Assembly: GCA_030248135.1 (NCBI GenBank)
Contig: JASANC010003919.1
Location: forward strand, 1 to 64,000
Direction: 5' to 3'
DNA: 64,000 bases
Origin: Theristus sp. LFF4_11
Lineage: Eukaryota > Nematoda > Chromadorea > Monhysterida > Xyalidae
The translations under genes and the position numbers were made by a program. The notes under the pieces were generated by a model. It was not told the origin of the DNA and ran no database searches. It was given only the letters and a program-made list of their open reading frames with translations. The first letter of the stretch is position 1; each line of letters starts with the position of its first letter. Below are positions 28,115 through 42,717 of the stretch, piece after piece.

Positions 28115-31100
28115 ACGCTGCTGCTTTGTGGTCGCCTCACTCGAGCACTCAACCATCCCGTTGGAATCCATTTTTCGTCAATTGTTTTTGTTCGACTTCT
28201 TAGCAGAAACACGGGTGCGCTTGACTCGAATTCAGACTTGTGTAATGTTTCGTTGCTGGCTTAATGGTATTGCAGTTCAAGAGTAGGACTGCATTGATAT
28301 TATACTATTGTGCGGTCGGTTTCGGTTATGACTGAAGGAAGCAGCTTGAGTCACGTTTTTTTCATTATGCATGTTTTTTTTGTCACCCTCCACGACACTC
28401 ATCCAACGTGAGAAAGAAACGTCAACCCGTTTTTTATGTGCCACCAGCCTTGTGAATACAAACAAACGTTCTTTTAATTTTTTTATTTTTTGTGTTATAC
28501 CTGTTTTCTGAAGTTCAACTATTTTTAGGACAGCCAATTTTGCGGTATCATTTTTGATTCTGAACTTTGTTGTATTTTCCTTTGAGCTTACACTAGGTAT
28601 GAGTTTGTTGTCTCAAAAATAATAGCATTTCTTGATGAAAAAGTACGAAGTTATACCCCAATTAGTGGCCTCCATGTATGATTTTTCGCGTTAAAACTTT
28701 TTGATGTTCCAAGGTTTTTAAATTCCGTCGTAATTCTTCTGAAGAATTTTTCGCTTTTTTTCATATCGTCGTTGTGTGAAGTTTATGTTATTGATGTCTC
28801 ACAAAGCAATAACGGTTGGTTTAGGTTGAGTCATTTTAGCAGCTGCACATTGAAGTTGTGTGTGTGTGTAAGCAAGAACTGTGAAATGTGGCAACAATTG
28901 TGAAATTGTGAAATAACCGATTGTGAAAACGTGACATTTTGCATTTGAATTGTGTGCCGCAGACTGTATGTCACTCAGATTTACTGACTTTCCTCTAAAC
29001 CGATTTCTTCTATGTGTTTCACACACCGATCGCTGCGGTTTGTTTCTCGGAGACAATTTTGCTTGAGTCGTTTTCAAGTTTATTACAAAAAATGCCTCAC
29101 GTTTGTTGGCGTACGGTGATAAATTCGTGATGTTTCATGCTGATCTTTCTTTAAAACTGATGAAAAAGTTCGATTTTAATTGTTAGACTGAGTTTTTTGC
29201 CAAGTTAGCACAATTTTAGCTGCTCTGTTTTTGGTACGCCGACTTTGGTATTGGTAAAAGTGACTGAGTTGTGGAAAGAGGAAGGTATGAAAACGTGTTT
29301 GTCTACTTGCTTTCGGCCGCTCACTATGCAAGCTAACTGTTGATTTGGGCGTTTTTAGGCAGTAATTTTGTGGATGCGCTAAAATTGTGGATTTTGTGGA
29401 TTTCCTGTGAGTAACATGCAGCTAACTTCGTTTTATGGGTTTTTATGATGAAGTGCAGATCATGGTATTGATTGATTATTTTTTGCGGTTTAAGTGCGCT
29501 CCAGTCATGTTGTGTGCGATTTCCTCAACACAAAACATGTTATTCGGTCTTTTTATAGAAATTCGGTGATTTTGTTTCTATAGTTACGTTTTACCAATTT
29601 TTTGCGTTTTTTTGTTTCATTTTATTTACTTTCACAGCAGTCACACACACGACACCAGTTCTGGCGCATTTTGCGTGTCTCGGTTTCCACTTGTTGCTCG
29701 TCTGTTTCTTTGATTTTACTGGTTTCTTTTTTTTTGCTGCTTGCTAGCGTAGTCTGCAAGACTTCCAAACTTTTCGCACGAAATTTGGGTTGGGTTTTGT
29801 TATGTTTTGAATTTGCACCCTAACGTTTCAAGACATCTTGAGATGCTGCCGTTGAGAAGTCAAAATCAGGGTAGTGTTCTCAAAATGTTTGACAACTTGC
29901 GCTTGTGCCCATTGTCTGTAATACTCTCGGAAATAGTCATCCCATCAACAAGAGTTGTGTTTTTTTAGAATTAGCGCTTTTCGTATTTATTCGTTTCGTT
30001 TTTTCTGGACAGCTTTACGCCATTTAATTTTGCTCTCACTCTAACATTACAGAAATTGTGTTTAATTTAGCACGACTGTGTTGTTGTTTTTTGATTTTTT
30101 TTTCTCCTCTATTTTGTGGTTCAAAATAGTTGAGTTCACGATTATTTTAATCTTTTAAGATAACTTAAAAGTTTTTGAAACATTCATGTTTCGCTAATTT
30201 GTCATTGTGTGAGTCTGCTGGATGATGGATGACACTGGTCTATTGATTGCATATTTTGAGGATTTCCGAAACTTTTCTCATTTGATCCAGAAGTAAATAA
30301 ACTTGGTTTTGCGCTTAATTATGGTTGAGTGGTTGGTTTCCTGTCAAGAAATGATTTTTTTCTGCGCTTTTTGTTGTTTCAATACTAATTTTAACGAAAC
30401 TCTTTTGTCACACGTAAAACTTGATATTTTTTGTAGTGCAGTGACTTTTTGTTCGAAAAATTTGATGTTGATACCACACTTAACTTTTTTTGTCTGCTGA
30501 AAACGACTGATGTCCCCGAAAGTCTTATGGAAATGCTGTGACAGTTCATATTTTTTTCCAGTGAAGTTTCTTTGAAACGCATTTTATCAGTTTTCTTCTA
30601 CTCGCTCTGTCTACGTTTTATGTGTCCCATTTTAGTTTGTTTTTCGCTGTGGCATTCTCGCATTGGATTTTGTGTGTCTTTTTTCGTGTTTTCTTGATTT
30701 TGTTTGTTTTGCAGTTTCTTCGTGATTGATTTGGGTTTCCAATGGTTACCGTGTTCATTCGTGAGCGACTGTTTTCAATTTTTTACATCACAAAATGAAA
30801 TGCATAACATTTATGTCCCCTCTGTCAATTATTTTTTGTGTGTGACCTTTATTACAAAAGAATCGAGTTTTGCGTCACGTTCATCTTTGTACGTTTCTGT
30901 CGTCGTCACTGATTTGTTGATTGATCGATTGATTTTGTGTAGTTGGTTTTTGTTTATTTGGTTGGTTGGTTGGTTCGTATTCAAATTCAAAGCCGATAAA
31001 AACTGGCACCGCGTCCTGAACATAACTCCGGTTTTGTTCTTGTAGCAGTATCATCGTCCCGGTTACTGAGCAAGATCGTGCTTTTTCTGCCAATAGTCTA

Positions 31101-34100
31101 GCCGAAAACAGATTGATGTCATGTGAAAACTGCGTGTAAGCAAAGAACCCCGACAGGCTATCAGTTCCGTTGTGGCGTCTGCTGCGGTTTGTTTGCGTCC
31201 ATCTAAGCAAGGAAAAAAGGTCGCTCACAATGACTTTATCGAAGCAGAGATCTACAAGACTACAGTCTCGGTTCAATAGCCATTTTTTCTTCAATAGTGC
31301 GTGTATAAACTTGTTTCGCAGCGCTCGGCACACTTGCGGAGCAGAAAGGTCCGTTTTTTCTGTGCTGCTGCCTCATGGCTGTGGTGACGTCACGAACAAG
31401 ACGACAGTTTAGCAGAGCACACAACTATTTTCGCTAGTAGCTAGTGGTTGTCTTGCTTTTGCGTCTGTCGTGTTTTTGCATGGGACGATTCAGCAAGCGA
31501 AGCCAAGCTTGTTCTTGCACTAAAACTTGTGTGTGTGTTCCTCCAGCGTCTAATATTTTCCACTGCAAATGCTCTTGCGGCAAAAGAGTGGCCTGTTTCA
31601 GGCTTGAACGCACGTTTTAGAGGCTTGTAGCTGTATGCATGCTGCCATAAAAACATGCGTACGCACTGATGGGGACTGGGCAGTCCGCTTCTGCGGCGCG
31701 CTGCTTTTGTGCTTGGTTTCTTCCAGATCCAGTGTCCTTTTTTGATTCAAACCTTTTTGTGCAGTTTTCAGTTTCTGTGAGACAATGAGTGGATGACACA
31801 AGTCTTCATCGAACTGTATGATTTTATAAATTTTGAATTCATAGTTATTGAAAACTTAAACAACGCGTGGGATGTATTGTGACATTGATACGAAAACCGA
31901 TTGGATTAGTCAACTATGAAAATTATTGTCAATGCCTTCTAAAAACGTGTACCCCTTGAATGTTATTTTGATCGTTTTCGCGTCCAAACGTCATGCTATT
32001 TTGGTGTTTATCAGTTTGCAGCACAAAAAAGTGGAAAATGGTTGATTACATTGAACGCGCGTTGGATTTGATTTGCTCGTATTTTTGAACTCAAAAATGC
32101 GTGGGCCGATCAATGACTCGTTGATAGATTGTGATGATAATAAATCCCGTAAAAATGGTTGCTGGCTTTACTTTGACTATGAGGCAAACTTTTTGCAGTT
32201 CTAGCAAAACCGGAATTGCTGCGCCGTTGATTGTTGAACTTTCAATTCATATGAGATATTTGTTGTTAGCATCGATACATATGCGGTTGTGTTTTGAATG
32301 AAGCGTGTTTCCAGCACACATACTTTTGCCATTTTTATGGCCGTATCAGCATAATAGGCGCGTAATTTTTGAACGCACGCTAAACGCGTAACATTCCGAA
32401 TTGAATGTATGAGTGAGTATTTTTCTATGTATGTTAGTCGGGTCTGTGCACAAAAAAATCGACAAAAATCACTCAAATGCCATCTGTTTTCAGAGAAAAT
32501 CAATGTTGGAAACTGTGTTAAAACGGTATTCCAGTAGGCAGGTGCCTTGAAACGCAAAATTGTAGACCGCCGGTGCGTGACCGACCAGTCAGTGGCGCAA
32601 TTATTTTATTTTTTAAATCGACATGGTGAAAAAAACCGTTATATTGAAAACTCGGTCGAGGTTATTTTAGATGTCGGCAATTATCGAATAAAGTCACTGT
32701 GACTGAGAATTCTGAATTAGCTGATTGGCTGGGTTTGATTCAAGCACAACGTTTGCTCAGTAGCGATACGGCCATCGTGACACGGCAAACATTGGCGACG
32801 CCTGATAATACGAATGGCATGGTTGTATGGCCAGTTGGCCACTGTGCACAGCAAGCTCCACCCCCGGGTTCGCTGGCTTTCATTCTTGCGCCATGCTTCA
32901 TGGATTCTGAGTGAGTCAGGAAGCACTACAAAGCACTAGCCAGATACGTTTTGCTCAACACGAATCCTGGTTTAAAAAAGCTATCGATTGACTGCTCTTT
33001 AACAAATGTTGTGAGGAAACGAACGTCCGAGGTTTTCTAGATTTTTTGGTTGGCAATGTTCAGAACTGTTTAACGTTTGCTGTGAAACCTATCCGGTTCA
33101 ACCAAAAATTTTAGGTACGGAACTGAACTTTCCGGGGCTTTTTATTTATTTTATCGTTTTTTTCACAGATTGTCTTGAGTTCAGGGCCTCTACTGATTTA
33201 CCCTTCAAACTGAAAAATCACGCAAAACAGTCGTCTGTGGAAAACCGACCAAACCAGACGTGTGATGTCTTGATCAAATATAATAAAAATTTACAACCAC
33301 ACTTGTGTGCTGGTAGCAAATAAAACAAATTACAGCCGCACATAAAAATAAAAAACATCCACCCCCCATAATTCCGATGCTTGATGAAAGAAAATTGAAA
33401 GCGCAAGCGACTTTTTTGCCGAAGCAAAGACAAAAGCTTTTGTGCCGCACTGTAAACAAGACACGATACGCATGCAGCGCATCTGAACAAGATTGTTGCC
33501 TGGTGATTAGATTTTTTTGACACGCCACAATTTCCCGCAAAAGGGGGCGAAAAACCAATCAACGATTACTATCACTTTTGACAATTATCGAGACCATGCC
33601 ATATTTACAGATCTAATGCGGAAATAAAAAAGGCCGAATAGAAAAAACAGGACATAAAATCACACGCACGCGCGCACCCACCTCTTTTTACTACGTGATC
33701 CGCAAACGTACATGCACAGTGTTGAATGTATAATTGTGTTGATGTTGAATGTGAAAATCAACAACGCCTTTGACTTCCGATCTAAACACCGGCGCAAGAC
33801 GGACACGCCCCTTGCGTTCCGGATTGCTGTATGGTGGAATCCCTCTAAGTTCTGGCGAACCTAACCAGACGCGAGTGATGAATTGACAGTCACTTTGGTT
33901 ATCAACTTATACATCGCTCCAATTAGCTCGTTAAATCAGGTTTTGCACACAGATGCGTTTGTGCACTAAAATCACCAATCAAACAGTACTTTGACACCTT
34001 CATGAACGCGCTTTTGTTCTGAACTGTACTTGGACAAGTTGCACAGTGGCTTCCAGTTGTGCGTGCCTGCCCTCTACAGTAGTCAGCAATCACTTGCTCC

Positions 34101-35992
34101 TCAATATGTGTGTCATGAAATGATCAGGTCGCGTGGCCCCGTCCTCCGCAGTACCCACCGGCATTTTTGCCTTTGTTCAATCATGCAAACACAAACAAGA
34201 TGCTTGCTGCTTTTTTGCTGCAGCCAGCTTCCTTTCAATCACATTTTTTCACGGATTGGAAGGTAATCACTGCACTGTTTTATTGCTTCATTCTTGGCAT
34301 TGTATTTTCTGAGAGGTGTTTCCTTTGATAGAAATCATTATCACACATTTTTTATGAGACGGCATTTCTGGAGAGATTTTCGGTGAGTTGATAGAGATGG
34401 TTATCTGTGAGTGGATTTCGGAAGCAAGCAGCCGATCAAGCGATTACTGTGCAAAGCATGTGAACAATGCGGCGTATTCCACCGAAGGTCAAAGGTCAAT
34501 CTGTGCTAAGCTACACGATTTTAGCCTGGAAACTGAGTGCGCCTTTTGACATGAAATGTGAATTTAGTGCCTTAAGTAACAATTTAGAAGCAAAAAAATT
34601 AAGCTAGTCAGTAAATTTCAGAAGTGGAAATTGTGTGACAAAACATAGGTTTGATTGAATTGCAAGTTGCTTGTTGTAATCGGTTCGGGAAAACATTACC
34701 AGGACCAGTTTTGGGCCGAAAATCCCAATGGACCAATATTTTGCCTCAAAAGCAGCGTCTCTATTACCGAACGTTTATTCATCCGACCTGCGTACGGTAA
34801 TTACATTATCCATTTCAGAGCAGCTAAAGCACAATCGGAAACAAAACAACAACAGGAAAATACGTTCACGCCACGCGCCCTTCCAATTAAAATCGTAAAC
34901 AACCACCGCTTGCCTACCGTAAATTTTGCCCCACCCACTTGAAAAAAAATCGTCCCCAGTTACGATATTTATAAGGGTATAAAGCATCAAGTGGGATTGT
35001 TTATCTACCCGAATTTACTCATTCATTCATTTATTGATAAAATGTTTGTGTGTTTGTCAGTGAAATTTGCGTGACGCGCTAAAAATGATGCAGCCCAGGG
35101 AGCATGATCGCAGTAGGTGATTAGTTTTATTTTCTGAAAGCGTCGCTTCAGGAAAACGAAAATGTGATCTGGATTATCAGAATTGAGAGGTGTGTGTCTG
35201 TCTGGTTCTGGTGCTCAAAGTCAGCCATGATTATTATGTTGTATGGCAAATCATTGTGGACTTTAATGAGCTGATGCTGTTGATTCAGCAAAAATACGCG
35301 CCAAATTCTTGTGTTTTGCGAATGCAATCATTTGGCGTTTTTTTGTCTGATGCAAATTTTGTCCTGCCCACATTTGTCTTGCATAATTGTTTTTAATTGA
35401 ACAATTCAAAACTGCACACTGTCACACAACGAAAGCACAACCGTTAAGTCACATTATTCAACGTGTGGAACAGATGTGTTTGAATTTTTGATCAAATTTT
35501 GACATGAATATTTTTTGAGGCAACTTTTCTCACATTATGTTAGAGGCCCGTCAATTGCAGTAAAATGAGATATACAAAATGAACAACAAAAGGTCCACAA
35601 AAATGTTATGAGCAATGAGTACATAAAACAACTGTCAAAAGAACCCAATCCAAACACAAAATGCTACAATAAGTAAGGCATTTGTAATTTGGAACTTTTC
35701 AAAATTCACAACTACAAGGTTGATGCGCATTTTTGAAACAAACAAATATCAGATCTGAAATCGCAAGCCCACACAGTAATTGCTGAGATCATAAAGAATG
35801 AGAGATAAAAAATAGTAGCAAAAAAACTGTACTGTGCTGAAATTAAAGAGTTGAATGCGCAGTAGTTTTTGAGATACGTGTACTTTCAGAATTGTTGAAT
35901 GACTGTTAGTTCATTGCAGTAACAAGCGGAGATCACTGATTTTGGCTGCTATAAACAAAATCAAACATCATTCAAGAACCAGTTTCAAAATT
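28115..35992. other. Intergenic, no supported gene
   Basis: Between SRPK and NeuroD nearly 8 kb of T-rich sequence shows only short frames (none above about 150 codons, none with recognisable motifs or splice logic). It should hold the SRPK 3' UTR. An AATAAA at about 30296 is the first canonical hexamer noticed and is far away, so a variant signal may be used. Confidence 0.5.
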
Positions 35993-37206
35993 CTAGAATT
36001 GTCCATACAAATGTGCATTGTCGGTTACCGATGTATCGCTCAACGTCTGTGCAAACGTCTGCTCATATGGCAAGTGCACGTCAGCAGCAGCATAACCGCC
36101 ATTTGCTGGCGCAGCACTCGCCGCAGTCTCGTACGAGCCCGTGTGGCTGCACCACGAATGTTCCGAGGAGGCTGCGTGCTCGCACGGCACGCAATCGGCT
36201 GCCAGCACCGGCAACACTGATTGGTCGGCGAAGCTGTTGATGTGTGGCTGACGGGCAGCGCACTGCGTGCTCATTGGTTGCGTGAACGGCATTTCACAAT
36301 TGGCGATGAGGCCGGACGACTCCGCTTTGAATTGTTGCGCCATATGTTGGTGGCTTGGTGCTGATCGACTGGGAGACCGTTTGGATGACGGAAACGGCTG
36401 GTTGTTCTCAAAGAACAGCGGATCAGAGTGTGTTGTGCCCTGTTGATGTGGTGGGAGCGAATGTTGCGGTGGACAGGCGAACATCATGAACTGCTGATGG
36501 TCGGGCATCAAGAGCCGCGGATGCACGTTCAGACAACTTGCGATCATGTTCGTTGTCGTCTGCGACAAACCGTCCGACAGCGTTTGTGCGTACTCCAGCG
36601 CCGAGAGCGGACAGCCTGACAAAAGATAGAGCAATGAATTCAAATCTGTTTTTGCCGGCGTTACTGGCGTTTTTTTTTAATTTGGTTGGGTTGCCGAACA
36701 AAGCGGCACCGATTTTTCTGAAACTTTTCTTAGTTTTCTGCAGTAGTATGATAATTATAAAAGCGGCAATGCAAAGCCGCGAACAGAAGCACCAGGGCCG
36801 CACCAGTTCTGGTCATGTGCGTCAGTGCGGTGATGTAGTTGCGTGCCAAGCGGAGTGTCTCAATCTTTGACAGTTTCTGGTGATGCTGCGAGAGCGGCAC
36901 ACAGCCGCGGAGCACGTCCAGCGCCGCGTTCAGGCCGTGCATGCGATTGCGCTCGCGGCTGTTCGCCTTCACCCGCCGCTGGCGCTGCTTCACGATTTTC
37001 GTCGGGTCGCTCGCACTGGTGGCCGACTTTGCGGCGCGCTTGCACGTCGCGGCGTTGCGCGTCTTTGAAGTCGGCGGTTTCGACTGCACGGCGCTGCTGC
37101 TGGTGCTGTCCGCTTCCTGCAGCTTCACGATCGAGCCGCTGCTTTCAGTGCTCACTGTGGACGACAACGAACAGACGGACAGCATGCTTGTGTTCAATGA
37201 CGCCAT
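35993..37206 (-). CDS. NEUROD: NeuroD-family bHLH transcription factor
   Basis: A proneural/neuronal differentiation factor that binds E-boxes as a heterodimer with E proteins. Two exons on the minus strand: 37206-36804 and 36615-35993, joined in phase 1, about 341 aa. The basic region [18 protein letters not shown] and helix 2 [18 protein letters not shown] match NeuroD and, less well, neurogenin. Assignment to NeuroD rests on exon 2, where [20 protein letters not shown] then [11 protein letters not shown] aligns with the conserved domain after the bHLH ([20 protein letters not shown] in vertebrates). The N-terminus (about 75 residues) is Ser/Thr/Lys-rich. The C-terminus is His/Gln/Ala-rich with no known motif. 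A 188-bp intron interrupts the gene right after helix 2. The start is the first in-frame ATG; an upstream non-coding exon is possible. Confidence 0.92.
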
Positions 37207-40200
37207 GCTGCCGCTGCGATTGTGTCGAAAGTTAGGCGTTTGCGCGAACGCTCTGCTTGCAACGTCACGACGTGCGCACTGAAAAAACGAGAAGTTAGAG
37301 TTTGAAGAATTTTACACAACTCGTTTGATCGGTCACAACAAAAGCACAAAATGTAACTGAAAACAACAGTTGTTGCTGAAAAAAGTCAAACTGAAACACG
37401 CGCACGGCACACGCACGCATATGCATGTGATTTTCAACAAATGTATCTACACAACACGCATCTAATAGTAAAAAACAGCCAAATTAATCTCCGTTAGAGG
37501 CTAATGACACCAACTATATTTTATGAGCTGAAATGCACAAAATATAAAAGGCTGGTGAAATGGAATATCATAATATGAAAGCGGAAAAAACGCCAGAGCA
37601 GCACGCAACATGGCCAACGTCGGTGCGTGTGGACCAGGTGAAGGCGAAACTCAATGTTGTTGCAGGGTTGCAGTTGATAAATCAAAATGTGCAAGCTAAA
37701 TTTGCGCAAACTGTGGGTCACGCAAACAAATATTTGAATGTGTTTGTGGTTTCGTGCTTGTTTGCTATTAACCACATCAATGACAGAACTGATCCCATGC
37801 AAGAAATTAAGATTATCTGTTTTGGTGTTTTAAAATAAGCATTAGGAGATATATGGCTTGAAAAATCTGAGTTTCTTTTGTTCGAATTTTTGCCCAAAAC
37901 AATCAAACCTACCAGTCAATATCAACACTACGAGACGGCCAACTAAATTGTAAATTGACCTTGCGCGCATGTCTAACGCACAAAAATGGAGAGGACACTT
38001 TGAAATGGTGACAAACAGACGAAAAAAATGATAAGTACCAATATAAAAAGATCGAAATTCAATTTTCGTCGTTGATAAAATGTAAGATGAGCTGCTTTTG
38101 AGAAACGTGTAAACAAAGCAATCCAGTTGATGCTACAAGGGCTTTCATGTCAATCTGACAAGGACAAAAAGCGCCCAATTACAGAGGATTTTGCAAGAGA
38201 CATGAAAATAAACACCGATGCTGACGGTGGCTGCTGAATCGCGAAAACGAATTGGAACACTTACTGTAACCCAAAACAAAAAACACTGACAACATAAAAA
38301 TTATCCACTTCTCATCTCGAGTGATCTGTTGAAAGACTGAATGTCAAAATTGCCAAAAACTGGTCTTATATGCGTTGTGCGTCCATATGGCAAAAATGGG
38401 CTGTTGCCATTTAGGGGCGGAGCCACATTTGAGGTTAAGCGAAACGCATTTTTGCTTTTATGGTCATAAAAATGCGCCATGAATTTAGATTATTGCAACT
38501 GGGGCTTACTGTATCGCGAAACACTAAGATGTTTTCTTTTATATTAGAAAGCTTTGAAAACCGTTCCCGGATACCGAAAACCTGGATCTAAGAGTTTGTT
38601 TGAGTTTAAAAAACTGTTCCTGGTTGCAAACAGCGTGATATTATTGCTGTCGATCGTTCCTTGAAAGTTGGATCTGAGCTAAAATGCCGCTCAATCGCGT
38701 GATGAAGAACAGGACAAAGGATAAAACAAAAAAGGACAAAAGTTTACTATGACAGAATGAATTTCAAAAAGCAAAAGAAAGAACCAATTTATATCCAAAT
38801 ACGCGTATCTTCGCAATTTTGTTCAACCCTAAAGTTTCGGTAATTGCATAAGCGACCCATTGGACTATTTTATTCAAAAGAAAAAGACAATGAAAAATAA
38901 GTGAGATACCTGTTGACATTAGCTTCACTCAGGTCAATTGTGCTCAAAATTAGGCCGAAAATGTGCTGGGTTCAGTTGGGTAAAAAATTGTTTGCCAATT
39001 AAGCGGACTTGCACGCGTAACTGGCGCCACCCCGCGGTGTTAAATACAGACTCACAGAGAATCAGAGCCTGAAAAGCGTTAATTTAGCATTTATTTACTT
39101 TGTCAGTGCTTCCCTTTTCTCAACGATCCACAGTAACTGCGAGACTGCACTTTTTATTCTGGAATATGCGGGTCAAAAAATAAACTCTCAATACACTTCA
39201 AACGTGAATGGGCTCATGAACAGCGATTCAGTTTCAATACAATCGCAGCCAATTGAACTTGAAAACCAGGGATAAGGGGTTATGAACAACAGACTCATGC
39301 AACTAGTCTAATTGGTGGGTGAGCTATAATGGGGAGACATGGTAACAGTGTTTTGGGAGGGTGGAAAGGTGAGAAGCCAGAGCCAAACATTTCCTGAGTA
39401 TTCTAACGGGGGTTTCAATTGCATACTGATATTTGTTTGGGCATGATACCGGTTTCCGTTTCTTTTTGTTGGTTTAAACAAGTTATACTTACAGGAAAAA
39501 GTGTTTATTTCTATCAAACACACACATGTATATAGCCATGTGAAGGTATACGGTGGTATTGTAAAAATTTATAAGGTTATGTTTCAAAATTTGCTGTAGA
39601 AAATGTAAATAAACCGGGTTTATATACAGAAGATATAAGATTTCACGTTCATTCTTTGAAATACGTAAATGACATAATTTCAACATCTTAGGGAACGGCT
39701 ATGAATACCACGGTAATAAAAAAATTTCCAATAAAAAATCTTTTACGACTCACAATTCATCATATTCTTGACTTTCGAGTGATTTTATGTTTCAGGTACA
39801 CATAGTTTTATGCTCGTGCATTTGCTACCAGATCAGCATCAGCATGAATTTTGAATGACTCGAGACACCATTAATCGCACCATAAAATATGTTTAAGAAT
39901 TAGGCATTGTAGGTTGTTGTGATTGAGTATCAGATTGATAAATAGTTTGTTGAAAAAAGGATGGGATTTTATGAATGAAATAATGCAACACAATGAACGT
40001 GTGTAGTAAATTTGGTTTTGCGTTTAGTTTTTTAATGATTGCAGTATGTTCAAGCGAATGTCATATGTTTTTGAAGGAACAAACATAAAAACTATAAACC
40101 AATGTCTCATGTTGCAAAGACAGTATTCTTTTGGATCATAGCGTTCAATGGCGTGGAGCAACTGTTCGAAAAGCACGTTGCACAGCATGAAAACACAATA

Positions 40201-41631
40201 TCCATATTACAGCTCTTCTGCTGCTTATTTTGCTTTTGCTGATGCCCGACTGATGTTAGCTTCTTTTCGCGCTAAATTTTCACAAAATGACAGAAAAGAA
40301 ACCGACAGCATTTTATAAATTTGAAACACTCGGGGAAATGAATAAGACTGAACAAAAAATTTAGCGCACGCAATGAAGCAATCAATCATAATTTAACTCT
40401 TAATTTCAGAATGGATATTGAGAGAAGCACTGCACGCACAGGAAAACCGCTTCAAAATCAAGAAAGCTGTCTCATGTCTCATAATCTAAGAAAATGCGGC
40501 ATGAAAGCTTTCAACAACGAATCTTTAAGAGAAAAAACATGTATTCAAACGTGTTACAAGAACATAAACATCAATTATGTATGAATCATGCGCATGCATG
40601 CCATCACCGAGATTTAAAAAGAAATCTGAAAAAATATGCTGATGACAATAATAATGACACAATGAAGTGCAAAAAGGCCGACAGACATTTTTTCTGCGAA
40701 ACCAGCGTCTTGTAGCTTTGCAATCAAGCGAGTTATGGTGCTCTGAAAACACAAAGAAACACCAATCTATAACATCACGCTTACAGTAAGACAATGTTGT
40801 TTGATTGTTTGCGCATGACACTTTTGGAGTTGCGGTTGGAATACCCACTGTCGGAGCAGATGAAAAATGCCGAAAAGTAAAAAAAATGACAAAAAACAGC
40901 TTGTTTCTTGAGGTGTTTGACTTTTTCCGGTTGTATGAGACACGCGTGCGTGAGCGAATGGCGTTTTTTCAGATTGTCATCAATGAGTGAAAATGGGGGA
41001 AAACAAGTGAGACAAATTTGTTGGTTGATTTTGGTGCAACGTGCCAAATGCAAAATACACACATAAAAAACCGAATTACCTTGCTGAGTAGTTCTGTTGA
41101 AGAAGTCTGCACCCCTCATCAAAGTTTATTTTATTTTTGAAGCCGTGCAACTGTTTTAAAACAAAGAGCTGATTGCAATATTACTATGCACATGGACCTA
41201 CGATAGCATTCAATCAGCGACTAAAAGAGAAAAATTCGCATTTATTTTCAAAAATTGACCGCACTTGGAATTTGACTTAGAACATTTGCAACAGTCGGCA
41301 ACACAAGAGGACACATGAGTAAAATTGTCACGCTTTGCCACGGTGTCACGAACTCGGTGACCTTGGATCGCCTTTATTTGTAAACGAAATCTGTGAGCTC
41401 CGTTTTTATCTAATTTGATCTGAGGTTTTAGTGTTACTCGACCGACCCTCCCACCTTCTGTCTTCTCATCTTGCGGCAAGAAAACAACAAGAAAGCGCGG
41501 TTTTTCACTTTTCATCTGGACATGCTGTCAAGAACGCAGCACAACCGCTGCACCATCAAAATTAACACAAATTGGAAAACACGAATTTCTGTGAAAGAAT
41601 ACGGGAGATCGTTTTGTTTGACTTACTTGAC
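37207..41631. other. NeuroD upstream region, no supported gene
   Basis: The NeuroD promoter should lie just above 37206, but no confident TATA box is seen on the minus strand. The remainder is AT-rich with only short frames. Regulatory elements for a developmental gene are likely here but cannot be recognised by eye. Confidence 0.45.
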
Positions 41632-42195
41632 TTACAATTGCAGTTCGTCGACTGTTCGGCCCCCGACGCCGTCCACCACCACCCCGGTTCCGCACGTGAT
41701 CGCCTCGATGTTTGCCGACCATCGTTGTCTGTCGTCCGCACTCGCCTGAATCGTGCGCAACCAGCTGCTGTAGCCGCTTCGTTTCTCAGCCGCCTCCGAA
41801 CGCGGAAACAGAATGCGCCCCCTCGCATTGGTGTAGAGCGGTTTGGTCTCAGTTTTTGTGATCTCCCGCCACGTCACTTTAGTGTCCCTCGTGTCCGTCG
41901 CCAGTCGCGTTCCGCGCACGTCACGCTCGCTTGCGCAGGCATACGGTAGGCTTCATGCGTGGCACATGCGCAAGCCATCGTAGACGTGACAGCTGAATCA
42001 AATGACTGATGTCGCACTGAGTGTTCACATTTGACCCAAATGCGCGACGTTGCACAGTCTCATTTGTGGCGCGATCAGACCAATACGTGCCGGTGATGGA
42101 ACGAAGCCACTAATTGTGTTGCACTTTTATTTTATTAAGTGTTTAATTGTTCATCGACCATAGTTCGCAGCCGTAGAACAGCGACGAGCGGATGG
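41632..42195 (-). mobile_element. Decayed non-LTR retrotransposon (LINE), 3' part of reverse transcriptase
   Basis: On the minus strand, frames separated by stops and shifts encode RSSLFYGCELWSMN (about 42147-42190), then HLIQLSRLRWLAHVPRM (about 41954-42000), then a frame with WLRTIQASADDRQRW (about 41720-41765). The YGxExW and RLRWLGHVxRM-type motifs in this order are typical of the region following the LINE reverse transcriptase. At least one stop and one frameshift separate them, so the copy is dead. The clade is not assigned. Confidence 0.72.
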
Positions 42196-42717
42196 ACCAA
42201 CTGCTAAACTGCTAAACTGCTAAAGCTGCTAATTTGCTGATTTGCTAAACTGCTAAACTGGCTATTTTGACAACTGGAAAACTGGTCAACTGGATAACTA
42301 GCAAACTTTTCCGCGCTAGCTTGTGAACGTGCACGCTTATTTAACTTCAAAACTTTGTAACTTTTTAACTTGGTAAGTTTGCAGCGTTTTTGGATATTTT
42401 AAACATGTAGCTTTGACTTCCGGACTAGTTTTACAGTTGCCCAGTTAACTGGACAAGCGGCCAGCCAGTTGTCCAGTTTGCCTGTTGTCTAGTTAGCCAG
42501 TTACCCAAGTAGCCAGATAACCAAATGTCCAGTTTGCAATGTGCCCAGAGTTGACTGGACAACTGGAAACTCATAACTGGAAAACTGGAAAACTGGATCA
42601 CTGGCAAAGTTAAAAACTAAGCCAAATTGAAAACTGGCGATCCGGAAAACTGGAAAGTGGTAAACTGGTAAAAACTGGATAACTTGACAACTGGAAAACT
42701 GGTCAACAGGACAACTG

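Noticed and set aside
33218..33562. Minus-strand frames of 94-114 codons with hydrophobic segments
   Set aside because: T-rich plus-strand sequence produces such chance hydrophobic frames; no splice partners, family motifs or conservation signal.
37560..37838. 92-codon frame with ATG and a TATAAAAGG about 15 bp upstream
   Set aside because: The TATA is too close to the ATG to be its core promoter, the protein matches nothing I know, and it is isolated.
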